Part shown: positions 48,201 through 56,182 of the stretch, piece after piece
How the letters are laid out: each line of letters opens with the position of its first letter
Numbering within the stretch: position 1 is the first letter of the stretch
NCBI RefSeq assembly: GCF_000020645.1
Contig: NC_011060.1
Location: forward strand, 1,750,501 to 1,814,500
Length of the DNA stretch: 64,000 nucleotides
From: Pelodictyon phaeoclathratiforme BU-1
GTDB lineage: Bacteria; Bacteroidota; Chlorobiia; Chlorobiales; Chlorobiaceae
Direction of reading: 5' to 3'
Program-made: the position numbers and the translations under genes
The notes under the pieces: generated by a model
The model's input: only the letters and a program-made list of their open reading frames with translations
Databases searched by the model: none
Told to the model about the DNA's origin: nothing

Positions 48201-50784
48201 CATCTTTGCCGATAAGCTGGTATGCCGCATCGTTTCGGTCAAGCTCACTGAGACCAGTGGCATTTCTGAAACCACCCGCACCATCAGGCACCTTCAGGGT
48301 TGTGCTGCCAAGCGTGACCACTTCGCCATTGACCTGACCCAACTTGTACACCGTGATGGGGAAATCCGGATCGTCGAAAATTTTACCCCCTTTTGCCGGG
48401 TCGGCAGGATTGTCACCTGCACGATCACCGATACTGGCCGCCTGCGGGCCGCGATCGGTGATGGTATAATAGATATCATACGCCGTCCCGTCGATCGTCT
48501 CCTTGCCATCATACCAAAGACCCGAAAGGCCACCTGCAGTCACCTCTCCATTATCGACAACACCATCATGATCGAAGTCCGGCCTTTCCCCAGGGTAGGT
48601 AATGTCAAATTCAAAGGTCGTCGCTTCGGGGGTGCCACGATCCCAGTCCTTGAGCCCAACAGGATTGATTGCGGTAATCACTTTTTTAACCAGATCGACC
48701 ACGGCGATGGCATTGTTCTCCTGAAGCGTCACATAGGCTTTGGAACCGGAAATGGTGACATATTCAGGCTCCATATCTTGCGACACCAGATTTCCGATCA
48801 CTCCATCGGCAGCATCATCACCGGAAAAGCGAACCCCTTTGTTACGCAACTGCTCGAGCTGATCGTTCCATGCGTCAAACCCGAGGGTCGTCACGACCGA
48901 CGATGATGGAGTCACCGGGTTAACCTCGATAATCGAGATGGTACCGACCGGATCCATCGAGTCATCATCGGTACCGTAGAACAAGTTCGGTTCACCTTCA
49001 TTGGCAGTCACGAGCAGTGTGCCTGAGGCGTTGAACGTAATCGAGTCTGGCAGAGAACCTACCGTCACCTGACCTGCGGAGTGTATGCCGGTAGCATCTG
49101 TCGTAAAAAACTGCACCAGACCGTTGGCATGGTAGGTGGCGGTACTCCCGGCAACCGTGGCTAACTGATCCACGGCAACCGCAATTAGCCCGTCAGCATT
49201 GACTGCAACGCTCTGGGCATTACCAGCCAGCGTTATGGTCCTTACACGTATAGGCCTCGAGGGATCGGCAAGGCTGACAACGTACAACTCGTTGCTGCCA
49301 CCAATGACGAACGCCGTTTTACTTCCCGAATGGTAGGCGGTGATTTCAGAACCCGGAAGCTCTATTGATCCGATGAGAACATGTTCTCCGATAGTGATAC
49401 CCATTGCATCTCCGTAAAGTTGGTAATGTTGAAAAGGGGTGAGCCCGTACTCCACTGCGAGCATCTCTCCGAGATCATCGCTCGTCATCTCTTCCCAAAA
49501 ATCTGGAATGGAAATGGTGGTGTTATTGTCAGCCGTCATACTGTCCATCCAGAGCGATTGCAGTGCTCCAGCAAGCTGAATCTTCATGGCATCACCGGAA
49601 GCGGCCAACCCCTGTATGGTGGCCAGGGTTGTTGCATCAGGCTCTTCGTCTCCCATATAATGCGCGGCCATGGCAGCGGCAAAAAGCGGTGCCACCTGGG
49701 CGGCACTCTCCTGTGTGATGCCGAAGGTGGTCATGAGATAGTATGTCGCCAATTGCACAAGACCGGTATGCAGAAAATTGGTGGCGTAGGCCTTGAAGGT
49801 GTCGAATTCGCCAAGATCGTAATTAATCTCTGACACTGACGTTGAGGAGACCTCCACACTTCCATCCCCGTTGATTGTCACCGTCCGGACAGGGCTCGGC
49901 CTGGTGACCAGCGAACCAGTCTCGATTTCATAAAGCCCGCTATCGGTAACCTGCACAATATCGTTGGCATGGTAGTGGCCGGTAAAAATCATGCTGAGGC
50001 CCGCTTCGGCAAAATCATTCGCCAGATTCACGCTGTCGTCGATCACATAGTCACCGAACAACTCATCCTGCAGCGAATAGTGCTCTACAAGGTTATGATG
50101 CATCATACCGATGACGGTAATCCCCTGAAGCTTAGCCTCGGCAAGCTTTTCGAGCACCCAGGCCTTCGTCGCCGCGCTCAGGCTGCCATCGGTCTCGGGC
50201 GCACCGTCGGCGATATTGGTGTCGTATTCGCAACTGTCGATACCGAGGATCCAGAGTTTATCTGATGCCTCGGCGACATAGCTCAGGGAGTTCGGATCGC
50301 GGTAGAGGGCTTCACCGTAGCCGAAATCGTCGTAGATGGAGGCAAACTGTTCGGGAGTTACCGATGCAACCGGAGTGGAGCTATCGCCACTGTAACTCAT
50401 GGCGTCAGGATTGTTGATATCATGGTTCCCTGGAATGACGTAAACCTTGGTACCTGTGGCTTCGATGCCAGCAAGATATGCGGCGAATGCTTCATGGCTT
50501 AATTTTTCGCCGTCCTTTGTAAGGTCACCAGAGATGAGAAGGATATTCGGTTTTTCAGTTTTGATACTATTTATAGCGGATTGAAGAATTGCGTCGCTTT
50601 CCGCGATCATTTTACGGTCACCGGCGAGATATGCTTCAAAGGCGGACCCTTCCGTACCCAAAGATGGTGAGTAATAATGAGGGTCTGATATAACCGAAAT
50701 AACGGTTTTGGAGGATGAGGAAGACTGAAGATTTACAAGGAGATTCTGAAGGTAATTCTCTTCATTAAAACCGCTTAAGCCCAT
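42226..50784 (-). CDS. Giant multidomain phosphatase: MPP, propeller/phytase-like, 5'-nucleotidase, rearranged alkaline phosphatase
   Basis: A 2852-residue protein, GGAG 6 bases before the ATG. Domains in order: calcineurin-type metallophosphoesterase (about 27-330; DPH at 34-36, GDLTKDG 86-92, GNHD 119-122, GHYH); a beta-propeller choice-of-anchor-like region with an inserted phytase/esterase-like part (about 470-1465; ITDRGPQ, DTESILHL); a 5'-nucleotidase (about 1470-2125; HFADAEAG, GGDNF, GNHEFD, then the C-terminal domain with NGGGIRA); a cadherin/He_PIG-like domain (about 2160-2715) split by an alkaline phosphatase; an SbsA-like Ig domain; a Gly-rich stretch and a hydrophobic C-terminus. 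In the alkaline phosphatase the TDSAS nucleophile segment (about 2212) and FEQGDIDWSNH (about 2445) come before IGDGMN (about 2587), the reverse of the normal order. No N-terminal signal peptide is visible, so type I-like export or another route is likely. It probably releases phosphate outside the cell for Pst. Confidence 0.85.
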   Translation of the reverse strand: MGLSGFNEENYLQNLLVNLQSSSSSKTVISVISDPHYYSPSLGTEGSAFEAYLAGDRKMIAESDAILQSAINSIKTEKPNILLISGDLTKDGEKLSHEAFAAYLAGIEATGTKVYVIPGNHDINNPDAMSYSGDSSTPVASVTPEQFASIYDDFGYGEALYRDPNSLSYVAEASDKLWILGIDSCEYDTNIADGAPETDGSLSAATKAWVLEKLAEAKLQGITVIGMMHHNLVEHYSLQDELFGDYVIDDSVNLANDFAEAGLSMIFTGHYHANDIVQVTDSGLYEIETGSLVTRPSPVRTVTINGDGSVEVSSTSVSEINYDLGEFDTFKAYATNFLHTGLVQLATYYLMTTFGITQESAAQVAPLFAAAMAAHYMGDEEPDATTLATIQGLAASGDAMKIQLAGALQSLWMDSMTADNNTTISIPDFWEEMTSDDLGEMLAVEYGLTPFQHYQLYGDAMGITIGEHVLIGSIELPGSEITAYHSGSKTAFVIGGSNELYVVSLADPSRPIRVRTITLAGNAQSVAVNADGLIAVAVDQLATVAGSTATYHANGLVQFFTTDATGIHSAGQVTVGSLPDSITFNASGTLLVTANEGEPNLFYGTDDDSMDPVGTISIIEVNPVTPSSSVVTTLGFDAWNDQLEQLRNKGVRFSGDDAADGVIGNLVSQDMEPEYVTISGSKAYVTLQENNAIAVVDLVKKVITAINPVGLKDWDRGTPEATTFEFDITYPGERPDFDHDGVVDNGEVTAGGLSGLWYDGKETIDGTAYDIYYTITDRGPQAASIGDRAGDNPADPAKGGKIFDDPDFPITVYKLGQVNGEVVTLGSTTLKVPDGAGGFRNATGLSELDRNDAAYQLIGKDADGYNTYELLAKDQFGLDTESILHLTIAGLNGGNPVFAVADEYGPQIALFDVATGNLVKRIVPAGIVFSAATNIGYADIPEYTLQTLPSIYSTINNNRGFEAMAYNSKDGLLYTFIQSPLHQAGYDNQEVIRIVAVNPVSGEAVHEYLYALSGEKGQDKIGDAVYDAERDLFYVIERDSGATSNANKSIFEVDLTGATDTLAYTIGQDGHSWEELLGDGVTQPELAHTESLADALAGEVTFVHKNELLNIPSLGIDARFDKSEGLALKADGSLVVAFDNDFLHVEGRADNILVEIGYNTLAVDTSDKDGGIDPGYRSFYGMRMPDGVDSYEFNGETFVIMANEGDGRIRSDVANFTVESAYNKKYLTITKTLPEGATLVDTIIDPLTGESLFITLSDNSDPAAHYVKTDDEFFLTLKYGWLSNDAFWSDETRLVDYDDLTKLNQYLQDEATKSGEIGRLKTVNTEVYLSDESAADEAPEQVIGFGGRSISIMDSKGNLVYDSGDLIEQAAIAAGVYDDGRSDDKGTEPENVTLAEVEGHVYAYVGLERANSVVVFDVTNPYNVSYLDLIDVEGDTGFVAPEGLTTGDGMLIVSSETTPGLAIYSLPEYAIPTYTLQLLHFADAEAGLLASETAPNLAALVDKFEDEYANSITLAGGDNFIPGPFLAAGTDSSVIDELNEANGSSLAPTATVPIGAVDIAIHNAIGVEASAIGNHEFDLGSRVLKDAVTPASTGADFPFISANLDFSGDSDLRSTFVDTTAIDGLEEASTLNGKIVPSAVITENGEKIGLVGATTQLLRVISSPSGTVVDDGSTGSDNMDLLAAALQPVIDDLIAQGVNKIILISHLQVIANEKSLAGKLSGVDIILAAGSNTRLGDADDQAVAFEGHAATFADTYPLQMSDKDGNTTLIVNTDNEFTYLGRLVVDFDADGHIITSSLAENISINGAYAATDVNVAEAWGVTVEELDTTAFAEGTRGDAVESLVTAVQEVINVKDANVYGYSDVYLEGERATVRSEESNLGDLSADANAYAAELAMGEAAADTFVVSLKNGGGIRAQIGTISAPDPVDGTVDKLPPTDGSVSQLDVENSLRFNNQLMIFDTTAEGLKAILEHGVAAGTLQGRFPQIGGVSFSWDPDYPAGSRVSDISLVGDDYHINLYNDGELLRDVPDTISLVTLSFLANGGDGYPMKANGSNFRYITVEDDGSYTLSAAVDESLDFTVPANVPGGATVVGEQAAFETYMETFHATADKAYDQADTSASEDLRIQNLNEREEAVLNPDTGREIENVTVSEDGTLDYRVLADAFTDVDENDSLTYTATLADGSALPSWLTFSASHHDKETMEAYFLTGGSEKRSTDSASAITAMVTGEKTDAGNLSWTTGDPVGGALTTIAETFRADYGFAIGVASTVEFSHATPAGVVSHNVNRGNTWAISHEILTETKPEVVIGAGLDSYFAKAGVSKTPTDTDSDADNNGFNDEYDAFHNGTVKPYTEKVEFVERKAGVDGGDALAAEAATVDLSSGERLFGLFGTSGGNFEYYNVEDTPGTVSITRSTGDGTPAIDEDPTMAEMANAALSVLNQDADGFFVMFEQGDIDWSNHANDYEAMIGGVYDLDLAVTEVESFVDLGSNGIDWSNTLVIVTSDHSNSYMRNESVLGVGNLGVVGTDVTYASGGHTNELVTVTARGAGATYFGELAGQIYDGTEIIDNTQIYTAMMNAAENAGAEHIILMIGDGMNVEHEIAASRYLYGEDFGLSWDDWGTLEDGWTGYATTWDVSSYNTYAALNGVASYDSATYDPLIGYDPEQGGDTPYPVAMTFSGTPTHSNVGSIEVKVTATDESGATASDMFTLTVTDTTAPAVVTFTPVDGAAGVAIGSNIELIFSEAIQKGSGTIEIHSGSPGGAVVESYNAATSANLTISGTMLTINPTADLKYQTQYYVTFGEGSIYDNSGNHYAGGTAYDFTTGADPFADNNGGTSTGTVLAGVGALGILAWLIF

Positions 50785-51014
50785 TGCCTACTCCAGTTGA
50801 GAGATTTATTATAAAATTCAGAGCATTTATTTTTGAAATAAATACCACTTTATACGCTTAGATATATTGAGTTATCGTAACAGTATCGTTGCGATTATGT
50901 TAAATGAGCTATCCCGAATACAAGACGACGAGTGACATGATGGAACATACCCCCGCGCGCCCACTATATACTTGTAGAATACAGTGCACACTAAACACTC
51001 CCAATGCGGATGTT

Positions 51015-51278
51015 CTACTCTTTATTCAAGTCAGTTACAATAACAGCGCCATGAAAGCGTCTGTCAGGAAAGACCACCCGACCCTTGGAATTGATGACGA
51101 TATGGGGGTACGATGCGTTTTCCAGCAGGCGAAGAAGCTTTATCAAATCTTTTTTTCCGGCAGGTTTGATAATGATATCTGCCAGAGCCTCGACTTTTTT
51201 GACATCATGATTTTTCAGCTCTTCCTGCAAAAAAAACTCACCTTTTATTTCGGCCCTCAATTCATCAAGACGCAACAT
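51015..51278 (-). CDS. Small protein resembling the FAD-binding start of MurB-type oxidoreductases
   Basis: An 87-residue protein with GGAG ahead of the ATG. Its second half, ADIIIKPAGKKDLIKLL followed by PHIVINSKGRVVFPDRRFHGAVI, follows the MurB/FAD-binding-4 pattern (here INSKGRVVFPDRRFHGAVI for GGGSNLL..D.GF.G.VI), but the glycine-rich FAD loop is replaced and the rest of the enzyme is absent. It may be a degenerate domain kept for another use, or chance similarity. It follows the acyltransferase pair on the same strand with a 72-base gap. Confidence 0.45.
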   Translation of the reverse strand: MLRLDELRAEIKGEFFLQEELKNHDVKKVEALADIIIKPAGKKDLIKLLRLLENASYPHIVINSKGRVVFPDRRFHGAVIVTDLNKE

Positions 51279-51350
51279 GACACACTCCGTTTAATTAATG
51301 ACGCATACAAGCGTTCATCCTATGGGCCGGAAACATCGGCAATTCTGTTT

Positions 51351-52013
51351 TTACCCTCTCGTCATCTGTGAAAGAGCAGCCTTACGCTCAAAAATCCCCC
51401 TGAGACCATCGGTCAGTTCACGGTAAATCCTGCTTCTGCTATCTTTGATGCGGCTGTAAAGCTTGATAATATCGAGCATCAGAATGATACGAGTTGAACT
51501 GCAGTTCAACTCACCAAACACATGCGTTCCAACTACCTCAAAACCGAGCACTCTTGTATGAAAATTCAGGGGAGAGTGCACCTCACCAGCAAACACATCG
51601 GTAATAAAATGGGTATAATCACGCTCGATAACCTCTTCTGTAGCCGCCCGCATAAGCTGAAGAGCTACCCCTGGTTTTCTTCGAAACTCTTCAAGAATCA
51701 TGAACCTGCCAATTTCTGCATATCGACCTGCACTTTTCAACTTTTCGATGGTCATACCCGGCATAAACTTAACGTCGTACTCTTCAGGCAGATCAAATGA
51801 GGGGTCATAAAGCAACCGAAGCACACCCGCAGGACGACCATCAATTTTTGCCAGAAACCATGAAAAACCTCTATTCCCTGCAAACTCTTCAGGAATCTGG
51901 TTCTGAACCGAACTGATCCATTTTTTTTCTTCACAAAAAACTTGCCTGATAACTTCGAGAGCGCTGGCACGATCGGCAGCACTTTCAATCCTGATGACGG
52001 TTACACTGGACAT
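51351..52013 (-). CDS. GNAT-type N-acyltransferase (FeeM/OlsB-like)
   Basis: A 220-residue acyltransferase. The ATG at 52013 is chosen because GGAG lies 5 bases before it; the frame upstream overlaps the preceding gene. The pattern ASALEVIRQVFCEEKKW, then WFLAKIDGRPAGVLRLLYD, AEIGRFMILEEFRRK and the C-terminal FHTRVLGFEVVGTH is that of GNAT enzymes related to autoinducer synthases, N-acyl amino acid synthases and ornithine N-acyltransferase. It lies 25 bases downstream of a PlsC-like gene, the same pairing as olsB-olsA. An N-acyl amino acid or aminolipid product is therefore plausible, but not shown. Confidence 0.65.
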   Translation of the reverse strand: MSSVTVIRIESAADRASALEVIRQVFCEEKKWISSVQNQIPEEFAGNRGFSWFLAKIDGRPAGVLRLLYDPSFDLPEEYDVKFMPGMTIEKLKSAGRYAEIGRFMILEEFRRKPGVALQLMRAATEEVIERDYTHFITDVFAGEVHSPLNFHTRVLGFEVVGTHVFGELNCSSTRIILMLDIIKLYSRIKDSRSRIYRELTDGLRGIFERKAALSQMTRG

Positions 52014-52038
52014 AGAGGCTCCTTTTTTTTTTGGTTCT

Positions 52039-52830
52039 CTAAGAAAAGCTGCGTCTGTTCCGGGGAAAAGGTTCTTGATAAAGTTTGCCGGAGAGTTCTG
52101 CAATGCAATGCATAATCTCATGGGTAACCTCAGCGGCCATCTGGTTCAGTTCAGAGCGCTGAGTGCTGCAACCCGAAAGAGAGGAGATCATGGCACGGTA
52201 TCTCTCCGTCCGCTGCTGAAACACAATCGGCTGACCAATCCTGACGATGGTTCTGCCGAGCACCGGAATTTTTCCTTTTGTAATTCTGCAGTTGAAATCA
52301 ATTCCAACGGGAACAACAGGTGATCCGCTCTGCAAGGCTATATGACCCACACCCGATTTTCCCCTGAGCAGCGTTTTCGAATCCCTATTACGTTTTCCTT
52401 CCGGAAAAATCCCTATGCTGCGACCTGCCCGAAGTTTCTCCGTACAACGCTCTATGGCATCAGCGGAAGGCGCTGTAGGCCTTATGGACTCTATACTGGA
52501 GAGGGTGGATCGTTTGTGATAGACATAGACAGGATCGAACAGATTCATCAAAAAGCCAAGAATAGGCACTTTGCCATACATCCAATCAATAACAAAACTG
52601 ATGCTCCTGCCACCGAGATGATACATGAGCAGCGCCGGTACCATCAAGACTTCGAAAGAATTATTGTGGTTGAAAACATAAATGCTCGCGCATTCAGCTT
52701 TGGCAAGATTCTCCACTCCATAGACCCTGGTTAACAGAAAATTGGGAAGCATAAAAATCCTCAACAAAAGAGCCCTGCTTCGAGACAAGAAGGGAAGCGG
52801 CTTGAAAAAACGGTTACAGTTGTTTTTCAA
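52039..52830 (-). CDS. PlsC-like acyltransferase
   Basis: A 263-residue 1-acylglycerol-3-phosphate acyltransferase family protein. Block I reads FNHNNSFE, so the usual HxxxxD has become HxxxxE; block III is FPEGKRNRD (family FPEGTRS); block IV is VPVGIDF. A hydrophobic segment near residues 20-35 could anchor it in the membrane. The frame begins at a TTG at 52830; no nearby ATG fits better. It may acylate lysophospholipid or, with the adjacent GNAT enzyme, a lyso-aminolipid. Confidence 0.8.
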   Translation of the reverse strand: MKNNCNRFFKPLPFLSRSRALLLRIFMLPNFLLTRVYGVENLAKAECASIYVFNHNNSFEVLMVPALLMYHLGGRSISFVIDWMYGKVPILGFLMNLFDPVYVYHKRSTLSSIESIRPTAPSADAIERCTEKLRAGRSIGIFPEGKRNRDSKTLLRGKSGVGHIALQSGSPVVPVGIDFNCRITKGKIPVLGRTIVRIGQPIVFQQRTERYRAMISSLSGCSTQRSELNQMAAEVTHEIMHCIAELSGKLYQEPFPRNRRSFS

Positions 52831-53029
52831 AAGAGTCTTTCATTTACCAGTAGAATGACCTAAGAGAACGGTGAACTACACAATTGTAAAAAACAAAAAT
52901 AGTGTTGGGGAAGAGTTACGGTACTGCAACGATTCCGGAAACTCTTTTTTGGCTCCTTGCAATGGCAGAACTAACCGGTACTATGAGAAAACAACGTAGT
53001 AGTATGATGAAGTAAAAAGAGTTGCAACG

Positions 53030-54490
53030 ATGAATCTGCTTCAGAACAGCACTATTATACTGACCGGATTTCTGCTTTCGGAAATGCTTGTGGCTGCGAG
53101 GATGCATCACCGTCTGATTCATTTTCTTCTCCGCCACTCCGGCAAAAACCTGGGCACCCTTTTGACGGCGATTCTTTTGATCTCCTATACACTTTCGATC
53201 TTTATCTCCCATACCATCGTCCTGATATCCATGATTCCCATCATCAACCGTATGCTTTCGCTTGTAGAGCATAACGATGAGAGGAGGGTTGCAGCATCGT
53301 TGTTTTACCTTGCACTCACTTTCGGTTCCAATACCGGAGGAATGGCTTCCCTTACCGGAAGTCCGCAAAACATGTTAGCCATTACCCTGGCAGAATTCTT
53401 TACTTTTGAGGGCCGAAACATCATCACTTTTTTTTCATGGCTTGGAGTCGGAGTTCCGGCAACACTGATTCTTCTTTTTTGTGGATGGGTTATCATTCTT
53501 GTCACGGCAAAACCATTCTGCATTCCATCACTCTTTTCCGAAAGCAGCGACAAGCTGGCTGTTTTACCTCATAAGCCTCTGCTCTTCCTCATAGGCAACC
53601 TTCTGCTGATCAGCACATTGAGCGCCCTGCAATTTTTGTATACACCAGCACCAATTTTCTTCACTCTCAACACCATCGACCTTGGCTTTCTGCTCTACGG
53701 AACCGCATTTCTCTTTGTTGCCTTAATCCTGCCAAAAACAAAGATCAGCCTGAGAGCGCTTTTCATGAACACCATCTTTCTTCTGCTGCATCTTTTTCTA
53801 TTTCCTCTGATCTTTATCAGCCGACTCTGCCGCGAACTGGAATCCCGCATGGGAGTGCCGATGAAAAACAGTTACGGGGCAATCGATAACTTGATTCTGC
53901 AAATAGTTCAAAGGGTCTGGACCCGTTGCTTTCGTGAGCCGATAGCAAACCTTGATAGCCCTAATGCAAACTCAATGCTTTCAATCAACCTCATCATGAA
54001 GGATCTTCCCTATTTTGGAATATTCCTGCTCAGTATCGTGGGGATGATTTTGTTTGGCTTGCTCAAGGCATGGGATAATCCAGCAACTCCGGAGCTTGAC
54101 AGCTCTCTGCTGACGTTGACAAAATCAACGATACTCAAGACAATTCCACCAGTCAGCAATCATTTTCTCCAGTTGCTCTCCCTGATAATCGTCATTATTT
54201 TTTCTTCTGAACTGTTGAGCAATACGGCTCTGATACTCATATTTACGCCATTGAGCAGCGACCTTGCCCTGCTGACCTCCCTGTCACCAATTATGATGCT
54301 GCTGACCATAACCATTGCCGCTTCGAGCGCTTTCATGACGCCGGTTGCAACTGCGGCAAATACGCTTGCATTCGGTGGAATTGAGCATGTTTCACTCAAA
54401 ATGATTCTGCTACCCGGTTTGTTTATGAACCTTGTCGCTGCACTCTGGACAGCCCTTCTCTTTTCTCTCCTTACAGGGCTTCTGTCATGA
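53030..54490 (+). CDS. DASS/ion-transporter-superfamily anion permease
   Basis: A 486-residue membrane protein with about 11 hydrophobic helices in two halves. The re-entrant-loop motifs typical of the superfamily are present in both: SNTGGMASLTGSPQNMLA near residues 99-116 and SSAFMTPVATAANTLAFGG near 435-453. A hydrophilic linker (about 265-320) separates the halves. DASS carriers move dicarboxylates, sulfate, phosphate or arsenite; the substrate cannot be told. It stands alone, divergent from the PlsC-like gene. Confidence 0.75.
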   Translation: MNLLQNSTIILTGFLLSEMLVAARMHHRLIHFLLRHSGKNLGTLLTAILLISYTLSIFISHTIVLISMIPIINRMLSLVEHNDERRVAASLFYLALTFGSNTGGMASLTGSPQNMLAITLAEFFTFEGRNIITFFSWLGVGVPATLILLFCGWVIILVTAKPFCIPSLFSESSDKLAVLPHKPLLFLIGNLLLISTLSALQFLYTPAPIFFTLNTIDLGFLLYGTAFLFVALILPKTKISLRALFMNTIFLLLHLFLFPLIFISRLCRELESRMGVPMKNSYGAIDNLILQIVQRVWTRCFREPIANLDSPNANSMLSINLIMKDLPYFGIFLLSIVGMILFGLLKAWDNPATPELDSSLLTLTKSTILKTIPPVSNHFLQLLSLIIVIIFSSELLSNTALILIFTPLSSDLALLTSLSPIMMLLTITIAASSAFMTPVATAANTLAFGGIEHVSLKMILLPGLFMNLVAALWTALLFSLLTGLLS

Positions 54491-54606
54491 TATGCACCTG
54501 CAACAAGCTCCTCGTTTTATCAGAAAAGCTTGTGAGCGGTAATCGACGACCAGATTGAGGATGAATCATCCGTATGCAAGCCTCTGAACCATTTTGCTGT
54601 GGCGCT

Positions 54607-55710
54607 TCAGGCAAGAAGATGAAGGCGGGAAAATACATAATCGAGAGAGTCCTCGTTCAGCACAATCCTCGAGAAACCGGTCGAAGCGAGTTCCATGGGC
54701 CGATTGTCCCTCTCACTGATAAACTTCCTGTTCTGCTTGCCGTTATACCAGTAAACAAGCCGAATGGTACTGCCCTCAATTTCAAGGGCAGTGATGCCCC
54801 GTTTTCCAATGGTGCAGCCGGAATTAAAGACACTTGGAATAGTGATATTATTGTAAATACCGCTGCGGAGTCCGATTACTTTACCCTTTTTATAACAGCC
54901 ATCAAGCTCAGCTTTCAACTCGACGATTTTCTGCTTGATTGTTGTGCGTTTTTCATTGTCAGCGGAGGAGTATGCCCTGCAGAGCTCTTCAATCCTGTAA
55001 TTTAAAAAATCAGCTTTTGAAAGTGATTCAAACAAGGGCCGATGAGTATGACCAATAATTGAAACAATCCTGGAGTGGTTTGAAAACTCATAAATTGATT
55101 GCTCAATAGCAAACCTTTTTCGACTGTTATAGGCAACAGAGGTGTTCCTTATTCCGAGAGGTTTAGCTAAATAGCGCAGAAAAAATATAATCGTACGGCT
55201 GAGTATGGAACAGGTTTGCCACAAAAATAACGCCGCCTGATGGCCATGAAAGAGTAGAAGTGTATCATGGCCATAATGAAATTTAACGGATTCGACAAGC
55301 GATGAAGCAAGTCGATACTCTTTTTTGTCAAGAAGTGCTGCATCATGGTTTCCCCAGGTTTTCAGGAAAAAACCATGGCGTTCAAATTTGAGAAAAAGAT
55401 CATAAAATTCATTCCACTGCGATGCAATACTTTCAAGAGAGAACTTGAACAACTCCTCAACATCACCATTAAGGACAAGACTGAATTTTTCAGGTAAATA
55501 ATATCTCTCAAGCATGGCTTTAACCAGTCCTGAATTTTGCCGGAATTCATCGAGCCTCCCGCCATTTCCCATGTGCAGATCACTGAGGACAAGCACTTTC
55601 GACGAATGATCAAGGGTAACCGGTTTTGCTCTTTTGAGCAGACTGTCAAGATGAGGATGTTTTTTTATTTGAGGGATCATGGCATTGAATGCATTACAAA
55701 AACAGCACAT
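54607..55710 (-). CDS. Calcineurin-like metallophosphoesterase
   Basis: A 367-residue soluble phosphoesterase. Metal motifs are LSDLHMGNGG (Asp44, His46), NGDVEELF, WGNHDA, a later HGHQ and IGHTH, the full set for a dinuclear metal site. Two hydrophobic patches (LWQTCSILSRTIIFFLRYL, about 175-193) may touch the membrane, as in UDP-diacylglucosamine phosphatase relatives. Met11 at 55680 is an alternative start and gives a more usual beginning (IPQIKKHPHLDSLL); neither has a clear ribosome-binding site. The substrate is unknown. Confidence 0.8.
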   Translation of the reverse strand: MCCFCNAFNAMIPQIKKHPHLDSLLKRAKPVTLDHSSKVLVLSDLHMGNGGRLDEFRQNSGLVKAMLERYYLPEKFSLVLNGDVEELFKFSLESIASQWNEFYDLFLKFERHGFFLKTWGNHDAALLDKKEYRLASSLVESVKFHYGHDTLLLFHGHQAALFLWQTCSILSRTIIFFLRYLAKPLGIRNTSVAYNSRKRFAIEQSIYEFSNHSRIVSIIGHTHRPLFESLSKADFLNYRIEELCRAYSSADNEKRTTIKQKIVELKAELDGCYKKGKVIGLRSGIYNNITIPSVFNSGCTIGKRGITALEIEGSTIRLVYWYNGKQNRKFISERDNRPMELASTGFSRIVLNEDSLDYVFSRLHLLA

Positions 55711-56182
55711 CGAGATATGAAATCAAAACATTGAAGTCTGTTTTAGTTTGCATCCTCGTAGCACAGAAAAAAACAAAAACTGATTATTTTTATTATTTTT
55801 TTTTGAATAGACAAGTTCTTGTTGTTTACAGTAACTTCCCATTAACTGATTATACAATAAGGAGTTTACGTTATTGAATTATACACGGCTTATTTTTTGG
55901 CATTTCAAACGCTGATTATTTTTTCCATAAATTAATCACTGTATTATTAAGAATACGTAAATTTTGTAATAGTATACTATTTCACAATACTATACTATTT
56001 TTTGTCACAACAATGTAAAATCAGGATCCAACAATTGGATTTAAAAAATTATTATTGTTTTTTATTTTGTGTAATTATACATGTTACTCATTGCAACCTA
56101 AAGGGAAATCAAGTTGGGCTGAGCACACAATAATAGCACAATATTAGTATTCCATCAGTTTTATCTGCTAAAAAAAAGAACA
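55711..56182. other. AT-rich intergenic region
   Basis: 472 bases, strongly AT-rich, with poly-T/poly-A stretches near 55765-55805 and an ATACTAT-type repetition near 55970-55998. No gene, hairpin terminator or RNA gene could be supported. It lies between divergent genes and must hold their promoters. Confidence 0.4.

Noticed and set aside
42529..49833. Long open frames on the plus strand, for example 42529-43617 and 47767-48906
   Set aside because: They are antisense to the giant phosphatase, whose frame has continuous recognisable domains; they are shadows of its codon bias.
50904..51371. 155-codon plus-strand frame
   Set aside because: It covers the MurB-like gene on the other strand, which has a ribosome-binding site and family-like residues; the plus frame has neither.
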